In this document: one piece after another, positions 45,749-57,700 of the stretch
How the letters are laid out: each line of letters opens with the position of its first letter
How positions within the stretch are numbered: position 1 is the first letter of the stretch
Assembly (NCBI RefSeq): GCF_001591145.1
Contig: NZ_BCUF01000038.1
Span: 1 to 58,565, forward strand
Source: Vibrio harveyi NBRC 15634 = ATCC 14126 = KCTC 12724
GTDB lineage: Bacteria; Pseudomonadota; Gammaproteobacteria; Enterobacterales; Vibrionaceae
Direction: 5' to 3'
DNA length: 58,565 nucleotides
The notes under the pieces: model-generated
Database searches by the model: none
What the model was told of the DNA's origin: nothing
The model's input: only the letters and a program-made list of their open reading frames with translations
Translations under genes and position numbers: made by a program

Positions 45749-48700
45749 TTAACCATTGGCAAGAACGTTATTATTCAACAATGACTCAACAATTTCATTA
45801 GAGGTTAACCCATTGAAATCAATTGAATCACCTAGATGTTCAACCACGATAGTTTGATGAACATTGGCATCGGTCGTGATGTTCAATGACACAGCCTCTG
45901 TTGACGCATCGTAGTCTGCAGAGATATGACTCAACAAATCATCCATATCGATCATTGGGCTACTTAGGTCAGAAATTACTTCGCGTAGGTCGATACTGTC
46001 TTCGTTAAGGGTGAAGTCCGTAATGGTATCAATCGCCCCCTCATCTACAGAATCGATTGTCCATTTAAAGATATCACTACCATCACCACCAGTGAGGATA
46101 TCGGAACCCAAACCGCCGATAAGGACGTCATCACCATCACCACCAGCGATCAGGTCGTCACCGTCACCACCTGTTAGGCTAATGCCCGTATCGCCACCAG
46201 CGAGGTAACTGTCATCCGATGCGCTCGATTGATCAATGTCGTCTCCATCGCTACTAACATCTAAACTAATTTGAACGGGTGATGATTGCGCTTCATCGCC
46301 ATTAGATTCGGTTGATACCGCCGTTACGGAGATATCGTAACTACCCACATCGATACCGCTGTTTGTATCCGTTGCGACAATTTGCAGTGTATCAATCTCA
46401 TCACTTGGAACCGTCCATGTTGTGCCATCAAACGTAATGTTTGACGGTGCAATACCACTGGTCACGTTCGCACTCGCGGGTACGCCGGTTAATTCAAGAG
46501 ATAGCACTTCATCAATATCCGTCAGTGCCGCCATGATACCGACAATGGCTAAACCTTGAGCACTCGCCGTTTGGCTCGCCGCAATTTGACGAATGTAGTT
46601 AAACTGAGGGTCAATACCTAATGTCGGAGCGTCAGCTACCGGTGTCACATTGATAGCAAAGTCCTGGTTTGCCTCCAGCGCCGTGCCCGCTGTATTCTCA
46701 AAGTAGACGCCATTATCTTCGACTTTGACAGACAACGAGATAGAAGCCGCGTTAACGTCTCCTGCATCCACAAATACACCTTCAGCAGCATCCGTTGCCC
46801 CAAGAACGGCATTAATATTGTCAGGCGTCCCCATAAGAATAACTTCACCCGCCATCCCATTTCCAACAGTGACACCACTGCCCGCAGGTGGCTCAACACG
46901 AACATCGCCTTCGGTCAAGCTGAGTGTTACTGTCATAATTTCGTTCGCTTGCGCACCTGTAAAATCGATATCACTGACACTGATACCTGTGATTTTCTGC
47001 CCATCTGCTTCATTAATGGTATCCGTAACCGATGTTGCCATAATTTGTGGTGCATCATTGGTAGCTTCAACATTAATCACTGCTGTACCAGCGACCGTAA
47101 TTGGGTCTAGTGAACCATTGGTCGTACCATCGTCGGTGATTTCGTAGGTAAAATTCACATCTCCGAAGAAGTTTGAAGCAGGTTCAAACGTCCATTCCGT
47201 TGCGCTCACTTGAGTTAAAACGCCGTCAGTAGGATTAGCAAGAGCAAGGTTACTAATGGTCAGGTTGTCCGATTCAGGATCCGTGGCATTACTTAACAAT
47301 TCTGTCGCCGTAATTGTCACTGTCCCGCCATCTTCTTCCGCACTGCTCAGCGTCACTTCAGAAGTCACTGGTGCATCATTGACTTCCGTCACCTCAAAGG
47401 TTGCTGTTCCTGACGCAGTCTGTGGGTCAGAAGCGCCATTGGTTGTACCATCATCGGTAATGTCGTAAGTCAGATTTACTGTGCCGTTGTAACCTGGTGC
47501 TGGTGTAAAAGACCATGTACCCGCAATGCTATCAAAGGTGAGTGAGCCACTACTTGGATCAACCAATTGCACGTTACTTACAGTCAAGGTGTCGTTTTCA
47601 ATGTCAGATGCGTTAACGAGCAGATCGGCTTGGGTAATTTCGACCGCCGCACTGTCTTCAGCTATGTCAGAGAGCGCAACTTGTGATGTGGTTGGTACAT
47701 CATTCACTTCCGTTACATTGAATGAAGCGGTGCCATTTACCGACTTAGGATCCAATGCGCCGTCTGTCGTACCATCATCTGTTATCGTGTAAGTGAGCTC
47801 GACTGGACCGTTATAATCCGACGCTGGCGTGAACTCCCACTCTCCCGTCACATTGTTAAAATTCACGCTACCAGCGTTTGGATCCGCCACCTGCACATTA
47901 CTTACTGTGAGGTTGTCGTTTTCAATATCCGTCGCGTTCGCAATTAGGTCTGCTTCAGAAATAGAGAATACGCCACTGTCTTCTTCGATATCCGGCAAGG
48001 TAACTGGTGTTGTCTCTGGTGTATCATTGACCTCAGTCACTTCGATATTAAAGCTAGTGCTGTTGGTATTGAGTGTGTCATCGACGCCACTGATCACTAG
48101 ACCTTCGTTACCTTGGTCATCGACAGTAACGCCAACGGTAACGTCACCAAAGAAGTTCAAATCAGGGTTGAACTCTATCAAACCATTGGCAATAGCATTG
48201 TTGAGATCAGCCACTGTCCCTTTCAATTCAAGAGTATCAGAGCCATCACCTTGCACAGTTAAGTTGTAAGTAGTGACAAGCGCAGGGTCCACAACCAACG
48301 TACCGCTGTCGACCGTCACATCCAATACGTACTCAGCACTCGGATCATCCAAAACGGCATCAACATCCGAAACACTAAAGCCATCAAGGAGTAATGGTGT
48401 GTCTTCCGGCGTTTCAACATCTACGGTATGAACGAATTCAGGACGGTCGTTAATTGCCTCAACCTCAACATTCACATCAAATTGCTGTGGAGTGCCTAAG
48501 CTTTGGCTTCCATCTAGACCGGTATCCACGGCTTGAACTTTAAACTCAAGCGTACTATTCCAAGAGTTATCGTTGCGATCACCCGAATTGAAGACCACTT
48601 TATCCAAATCTTGTGCATCGATTTCTAGGACGAATACACCACTGCCTTGGTTCACAAACTGAGTACCATCTGCCAGTGCAATGGTTGCGCCATCTGGCAC

Positions 48701-51700
48701 GTTTGAAATTTCTACGCGAAGTGTTTCTGGGTCATTTTCTTGATACGTTGCACCATCACCAATCGACTCTTTATTGTCGACCACTAGAGCATTTATGTTG
48801 ATATCGATGTCTTCGCCTTCGTTACCTGACACAAGCGTATCTGGGTTAACGTCGACATCATCACCAATTGGGTCAATCACAACTTTGAAATTACCAGTAT
48901 GTTCAGTAGGAACTTTAAGTAATTCTTCCTGCGTAAAGACTGTAATTCCGATCTCCGCTTCACCACTGAAGTTTTTCGGCGGTTGAATTTGAATAGCGCT
49001 GAGATCAACTGACGTTTGCGTCAAGTCTTTCAACTGAATACTCCACTCTCCGCCGCCATTGTTCTTCACGGTGTAATCAGGAGAATTTGAAGTGACGATA
49101 AAGTCAGTCGGTAAACCTGTCAGTTTCAGCGATACAAACTGTTCCGAACCATCATTGTCATTCAGGCTCACTGACACACCAGAGCCTGATTGCGCTAAGG
49201 AAATCAACGTATCTTCATCGCCCGTCACCACTATAGGCTGAGTTGGATCGGCACCGCTAATAGTGATGTCATCCACAACAGGAGTGATTTCAAATGACAC
49301 ACTGTCGGTGAAGTTGCGTACGTCCGTATCATCACCCGGGTTTGCCAATGTAGTCTGGTCAATAACTGCAGTATCGGTGATCTCGCCTTCAATATTGATT
49401 TGAACCGTATTTTGACCACCACCGACAGGGTAGTTTTCTTTCGGTTTAAACAACACCTCATCAAGTGCACCTGCCGCAATCTCAGCAGCATTAAACTCAA
49501 TGCTTGTACCAAGTGGATTGCCATTTGCATCAACAAACTCACCCAGTGTTGTATCGGCAACCGTAAGCTTCACGTTAGTGAGCGTTTCTTGTCCTGCTTG
49601 AAGGTTGTTACGGTCGTCAGCAAAATCAACGTTCAAATTCAACTGAATCAAGCCATCTTCGTAGCCAACACCATCGTTCGTTGGAACATCGCTATTGAGG
49701 TCATTAACCGGTTGTTTGTTAGCATCAAGGCCAAGTGTGCCAGTGATGTCGACCGTCACATCAGGAGTGACGTCGCTATCAAGAGGTTGATCAACAGAGG
49801 CCCCTGGTACGTCTGCAACGGGTAGGATCTGAACAGGAAGTGACTCAAGCGTTGAGTTTTCGTCACCGGACTGCGTGTCAGTCGTTACAAATAGTACTGG
49901 TAGGGTAAAGTCTCCCGCCCAGTCTTCTGCCACACGTAGAGTGAGACCGTCCAAACCAGTGATATTTCCACTTGCATCAACCGTCGCTTGGAACACATAT
50001 TTGCCATTAACAAAGTCGACATCGGTACCACCAATAACAAGACCTGGCGGTACACTTGGAGATGTTGGGTCTATCACTAACGTCAGCACGTCTTCTACTG
50101 TGTCGCCATTTAGGGTGCTGACTTTCGATGCCAACTGAACACCTAAATCAATGACATTGTCTTCACTACCATCAATTTGGACCGTGTTATCAAGCTCTAT
50201 ATCAGCCGCTACACTAGTTTGAGGCGTGATATCAGTTGGGAACTCCAGTGTGATATCGGTTTGTCGCGTGACGGTTGCGTCGACTTCTGACGCATCCTCA
50301 CCTAAATCGTTAACTTGAGCATAGATGGTAAGGCCAATCGAAGAGATTCCACCGTTTGCTCCGTCATCCGTGTTGTCGTTTGGCGTCAAATCTAAACCAG
50401 CAGGCGCAATGATTGAGAAGTTCTCTTCATCGGTAATAGTCCAACGACCACCGCCTTCGTTAGAAGCACCAATAATAACTAATTGATTCAAGATCTCTGG
50501 AGAAGTATTACTAAACTGCACCACAAGTTGGGTGACCACTTCATCTGAAGAGTTATCGAACTCCTGATACTTGATAATGTTTGCATCAGCAGAACCACCG
50601 GCCGCAGTATTAATAGTGAAATCAATTCGCCCCTGAGTATCGGACTGTACCGTGTCAGTAACACCGCCTGTACCTTCAACAAGAAGACGTGTTTGACCTG
50701 AAACTGGACCGGTTAAATCTTCTGGCTCAACCACTGGGTTAACTTGAACCTTGACCGTACCATTGATGACCGTTGATGCTATGCCCTCGCCCGGATTACC
50801 CGAATCTACGTATTCAGCATCAATTTCCTTCACCGTCACTTGCGTGCTCAAATCAAAGTCTAGACTAGAGTCTTGCTCCAATTGCACCTGAATGTATCCG
50901 TCTTGGGTTATTCGCGCCGAGAAATCTTGCTCTGACTCATTGGTTCCCGGCGTCAACGTGATGCTGCCACCTGTTACCGTTTGAGCAACACCACCAACAT
51001 ATACGGTGCTGCCATTCGGGAAGCCACTGATGGTTAGCTCGGCAAAGAATTCGTCCGCATCCGGACTTTGTGTTGCAGTTGGCTCCCAATCGATATTGAT
51101 GCGAGTATCTTCATTACCTTCAGAGCTCACCACATAGTTGTCTTGAGCATCAATAACTGGTGCCACTTTAACGCGGATCTCACCCGCCACAGAGCGAGTA
51201 TGACCATCGTTTTCTGTCACGATAGTGGTCGCCGTGATCGTGATATTTTCCGTAGATGAGGTTTCAGGTCGAATCACAATACCTGAATTCACATTTGCGT
51301 CCGTAATGTTCGCTTCGTAAATCGGTTCACCAGCACCATCGTATCCAACAAACGTCAAATCGATGGATGAGCCATCACTATCAAACAGTTCAACACCGTC
51401 AGGAATGTTCGACAGAAGAACCGTAATGGTTTCTGAGCTGTCTGCAGGGTTATCCTTCAGTTCTCCGGAAACCACGCTAAATGCAAGATCGACTTGACCA
51501 TTTTCGTCAATGGTAGCTTCGATACCACGAACGTTACCATCATCAAAAACACTCCAAACCCCAGTTTTATCGTTCAGCTCAATGTCCGGGATATCGGCAA
51601 CACCTTTGACTGAAACGATCACTGACTGGGTACCTAATGAGCGGATATCCTGCGCGGCGCCAGAAGAAAGTGATGCGTTGTCTTTCACAATACCTTCGAC

Positions 51701-54700
51701 ATTGAAAGTGAAGTCTTCATTGCTGTGAATTGGAGGAAGCACCTCAACATCCGCTAGATTCGATTCTGGAATTTCGTAATACAGAACATTGCCACCAGAG
51801 TCAGTAACAACGTTGATTTGGCTTGGGTTACCGCTATCAAGCCACACTAAGGTGACACCATCAATTGAGAAGTTATCGATGCGTACAAACAGCTCTTCCG
51901 AGCCATCTATATCTGCAGAAGGCGTCATCTTAATCACTTCACTGAGTTGAAGTGGATCATGATCTGTCACTGGATCTACGGTGTCTTGCGTTCTCGCATT
52001 GTCCTCAAAAATATTAATGCGGTTAACACTAAAACTACCGGCATCAGCAACCGGATTCACGTCAATCACAATTTCTTCTGTCACAGAGCGAGCGGTATCT
52101 TTACCAGCAAGCGGGTTATTCCCTTCCGTCGTAATCGCTGTCACATCGATTTTAATCTGACCGGAGAAGTTATCTGCAGGATCAACCTGGACTTCACCAA
52201 TTCGGTTTGCGTCAACAAGATATTTACCACCCACTTCTGGGATAGCGGAACCATCTGAGTACACAAGTGTTGCGCTCGCACCACCTTCGGTAAATACAAG
52301 CTCATAGGCTATTGCTTCTGGATTACTGTTATCTTGCGTTTCAGCTTCAATGTTTAATGAGACGTTGTTAGCATCCTCATCAACCGTATACGCAAAGTCA
52401 CTGGTCCCTTTCCACGTAGCAATATCCGCAACAGCATCCACCTCAATATCTAAACGACCATCAACAAAGTGATCTCTTACGCCGTTGTTGAGGATTTCAA
52501 TACGAATACGAGGGTCAACACCTGCTGCATCTGTTGAAGCATGGCGGTCAGGAACGAAATATAGATTATCGAGTGACACAAGTTCGCCGTTGAACGACTG
52601 CTCGACATTCGCACCATCCAAAATAACATTGTTACCGCTAGTCGTTAGCGCCACATAGCTACCGGTAGCACTATCTAGGTAGAAGAAAGTACCTTCGTAA
52701 CTGTTCGCGTCACGAATAATGATATCGCCTAAACTCTCATTACGATCGATATCATGCAGATCAATAACGAGGTCCACTTTTGCAGGAGTGATATCTAACG
52801 TTGACAGGTTGTCTTGTGTATTCGCTGAATCAACACCAGCGACAACACCACCGCGCCCTTGGTCCTCAAACGCGGTTACTGTCGACGTTTTAATTTCAGC
52901 ATTTCTATCTCTTACCGAAATATCTACATCTGCATCACTTGTATCACCATCACCATCGGTAGCAACAACGTTGACAGTGAAATCAATAGAATCTGTTTCG
53001 GTATGATCTAAGTCGTCGTTAGGGCGGAATGTCACACGACCATTAGTGCGAACAATCAAAACACCGATTTCGGCATCGACACCATCTAATACTTTATGGA
53101 CTGAGACGGTTTGATTGCTGCCATTGAGGTCAACTGAGCTGGAGTCAACACCATTCTGCTTGAAGTAAATTCCGGAATTGTCCGCTGAGAAAGAGGTAAT
53201 TTGCGCACCATCGGCGCCAAGATCATCGTCGCCTTCTACTGGGTCTCTAAACAAGCGAACCGTGCGTCCACTTTGACCTTCAACACGTGAAATCGATGCG
53301 TCATATAACGTTGGGACGTCATCGGTTATGGTTACAGGTAAATTAATGCCCGCAGTATCTCCATCCACGTCTGTAGCAAAGACAGGCAGGTCGAGGATTA
53401 AAGTGTCTTCACCCTGCACAGAATGGTCAAGGACACCTTCAAGCGTAAACTTGTAAGAGCCGTCTGCATTGAGTACCAAGGTGAACACGGAGCTGCCATT
53501 TGGCGTTTGTCCTTGATAGGTGTAGTTATTATTGCTTACCCCAGTTTGTACCAGAGTCACCGCTAACCCACCCGAAGTGACACCAGGAATAGGATTCGAA
53601 GTCAGATCAAGCTGATAAGAAACAACCGTATCTGCCCCCTCAACCGTATCAAAATTGCCAGTTGCTTCTAAGCTATCTTTACCCGTTGCTTGAGAGCCAT
53701 TGGCTAAGTCGTCTTCATCCACGGCAAGCGCATCCGCCGATTTAATTTCTGGAATATCATCCACTATGGTGATCGGTAGATCAAGTGAAGCAGACGTATC
53801 ACCGTCATAATCGGTGACCGTGATTGGAATATCGATCGTTAGCGTGTTCTCACCTTGAACCACCGCATGATCGAGCGGACCCAATAACTCAAATTGATAA
53901 CTGTCGTTATTCGCATCGAGTGTCAGCGTGAAGATTTGCGTTGAAGTTCCCGCAATGACGGCTTCATAACCTGTCACACCACCGGCAGAAGGCAATGGCT
54001 TCAGCTCAAGATCTAAACCGTTCGAAGTTAGTCCAGATACCACCGCATCTAGATCTGAGATTTGATAACTAACAATCTCATCCGCACCGTCGACAACGTC
54101 AAAACCACCATTAAGTACGCGAGAATCACCACTAGTGCTATCCGAGCCTCCTGGCAAGTCATCTTCATCCACTGTTTGTTCGCTTGTGTCCGCGACTTTG
54201 ATAATCGCCGGGACATCATCCACTACGGTGATCGGTAAGGTAATGTTGTTTGAGACATCACCATCAAAATCGGTCGCATTGACAGGGAAGTTAATCACTA
54301 GCGAGTTTTGGTCGCTGCCTGATGGATGGTCCAAAGCCCCCAATAACTCGAATTCATAACTGTCTGCAGAGCCATTAAGCGTCAGTTTAAATACTGTGTC
54401 GGTTGTCCCTTGGACGTAAGCACGATACTCAACGACACCGTTAGCATTAGAGAATTCAACCAACTCAAGGGATTGACCTCCTGATTTTAGTCCTGAAACA
54501 GGCGATGTTAAGCTATCTAATTGGAAACTCACGATAGAGTCAGCGCCGTCAGTAACATCGAAGTTACCGCCAATAACATTGGATTCAGGCGTGGTATCTG
54601 AACCTTCACTTGGGATGTCATCTTCATCCACTGACAAGATGCTACCAGGACGAATGGCATCAATCGTTGGCTTATCATCCACAATGGTAACAGGCAACGT

Positions 54701-57700
54701 TGCTGTAATCGTATCGTTATCGCCATCTGTAATATGAACAGGAAGATTCAATAGTATTTGGTCTGAGTTAACCGCATGATCAAGTTGACCAGACAGTTCG
54801 AAGTCGTATTTACCATCTTGGTGGAGTGTTAAGGTAAAGACCGTTGCTCTATTCGCAGTTTGACCAATGTAGACAAGTGCATCTGCCGTTGACGCGCTTG
54901 CATCCGGTGAAATGGTGACATCCTCCCCACCCGATTTCAGGTTTGGAACTGGATTCGTGCTCAGATCCAAAACAAACGAATCAATACCATCGGCACTGGT
55001 TACTTCAAACTCACCGGATACGGTCAAAGGCTCTTTCGGCGAATCTGAACCCAAAGGAAGGTCATCTTCGTCAACTTGCAAGCTATCAATTTGCGTAACG
55101 ACTGGAACATCATCCACTACCGAAATCGGCAACGTAAACACTGGTGACGTATCGCCATCGTTGTCTGTCGCTGTAACAGGAAGGTCAATAACAATGGTGT
55201 TTTGTTGATTACCATCTGGATGATCAAGTGGTTTTTGTAGGTCAAACTCATAAGAGTTATCTGTCGCATCTAACGTCAGCTCAAATACCACCTCTGCTGG
55301 GTTACCAGCAATGCCTTGGTAAACATTGACCCCATTGAGACTTGAACTCAACACAAGAGAGATAGGCTGACCATCAGACATTAATGATGCAACCGGCGTG
55401 GTCAAATCGCTAAGCTGGATAGAGGCAACTTGATCTGCGCCTTCATTGATATCCAGCGTGCCTGTGATGACAGTATCTTCGGCACTTGCCGCGTCAGTGC
55501 CTGCCGGCAAGTCATCTTCATCCACAATCTGCTCGCTGCCAGCCACTACGCCATCAATGATTGGAACATCATCGACAACCGTAATCGGTAGCAATTGCGT
55601 ATTAGAAACATCACCATCAAAGTCGGTCGCTTGGATAGGTAAATTGATGACGAGCTGGTTTTCTCCGTCCGCATCAGGATGGTCTAGCGCACCAAGCAAA
55701 TCAAACTGATAGCTGTCATCCGATGCATCAAGCGTAACGCGGAAAATTGGTGTCGTGGTCCCATCAATACGCGCTTCATAAACAGAAACACCGCCTGAAT
55801 TAGAGACTTCAACCATCACTAGGTCTTGCCCTCCAGACTGCAAACCTTGAACTGGAGAATTTAGATCGGACACCTCATACTCAACGATACTGTCAGAACC
55901 ATCATTCGCGATAAAGTTACCCGTAATGCTATTCGATTGAGCACCATCAGATCCTATCGTTGGAATGTCATCTTCATCCACTGTTTGCGTGCTGGTATCA
56001 ATAATACCGCCAAGTGTCGGTTTATCGTCCACAATCGTGACAGGAAGCGTTTCAGATGATGTATCACCATCAAAGTCGGTCGCAATGATCGGGAAGTCAA
56101 TCTGCAAACTATCACTGTTGGTCGCATGGTCAAGTGGACCTTGCAAGGTGAACGTATAGCTACCGTCAGGCTTAACAACTAATTCAAATACAGCACTACC
56201 ATTAGCCGTGGCTGTGTAGGTATAACTGCCATCAAGATTAGCGGTCTCAGCAAGTGTTACGTCATTACCTTGAGATTTCAGCCCTGCAACCGGATCTGCC
56301 GTCGTATCTAATTGATACTTCACTACGCCGTCAGAACCTTCTGTGGTCGTGAACATGCCTGACATAAAGGCGTCGTCGTTTTGGTCAGAACCAATGGTTG
56401 TGATGTCATCTTCATCGACAGTGAGTGCATCAACATCAGTAACCGTTGGCTTGTCGTCAACAATCGTAACAGGAATGGTTGCCGTTGAAGTATCGCCGTC
56501 GAAATCCGTAGCGACGATTGGGAAATTGAGGATCAATTCATCACTATTCGGCGCATGGTCAATCGGACCTTGCAACGTGAAGTTATAGCTGCCATCAGTA
56601 TTAACCGTTAGCGTAAATACTGCATTCACCCCAGCTGTCGCCACATAAGTGAAGCTGCCATCAGGGTTAGCGGTTTCATTGAGAGTAACGTCAACACCTT
56701 GCGATTTCAGTCCAGCGACAGGGGTTGCAGAACCATCTAATTGATAGCTCACCACACCATCTGAGCCTTGAATCGTCGTAAAGTTGCCATCAATGGAAAC
56801 CGGATTACTTTGGTCTGAACCGATACTCGCTAAGTCATCTTCGTCCACACTGATTGCATCTACGTCAGTTATGGTTGGTTTGTCATCCACAATCGTAACA
56901 GGGATCGTTGCTGTCGAAGTATCGCCATCAAAATCTGTCGCAATGATTGGGAAATTGAGGATCAACTCATCACTGTTTGGCGCATGGTCAATCGGTCCCT
57001 GCAAAGTAAAGTTATAGCTGCCGTCAGCATTAACGGTAAGCGTAAATACCGCGTTAGCGCCTGCTGTCGCTTCATACGTAAAGCTACCATCTGGGTTTGC
57101 AGTTTCCGCTAGTGTCACGTCGACACCTTGCGATTTCAGTCCAGCGACAGGGTTTGCAGAACCATCTAATTGATAGCTCACCACACCATCTGAGCCTTGC
57201 GTCGTCGTAAAGTTACCATTGATTGAAATTGGGTCTGAACCATCCGAACCAACGCTCGCCAAATCGTCTTCATCGACAGAAATCGCATCTACGTCAGTGA
57301 TGGTTGGCTTATCATCGACGATGGTGACAGGGATACTTACCGTTGACGTATCACCATCAAAATCGGTCGCAATAATTGGGAAATTGAGGAGCAACTCATC
57401 ACTGTTTGGTGCATGGTCGATTGGACCTTGCAGCGTAAAGTTATAGCTGCCGTCGGTATTAACGGTAAGCGTGAATACCGCGTTAGCACCGGCTGTCGCT
57501 TCATAGGTAAAGCTGCCATCTGGGTTTGCAGTTTCCGCTAGTGTCACGTCGACACCTTGCGATTTTAAACCATCAACTGGTGTTGCAGAGCCATCAAGCT
57601 GATAGCTCACCACACCGTCTGAGCCTTGCGTCGTCGTGAAGTTGCCACCAATTGAAATTGGGTCTGAACCATCCGAGCCAATGCTCGCCAAATCGTCTTC

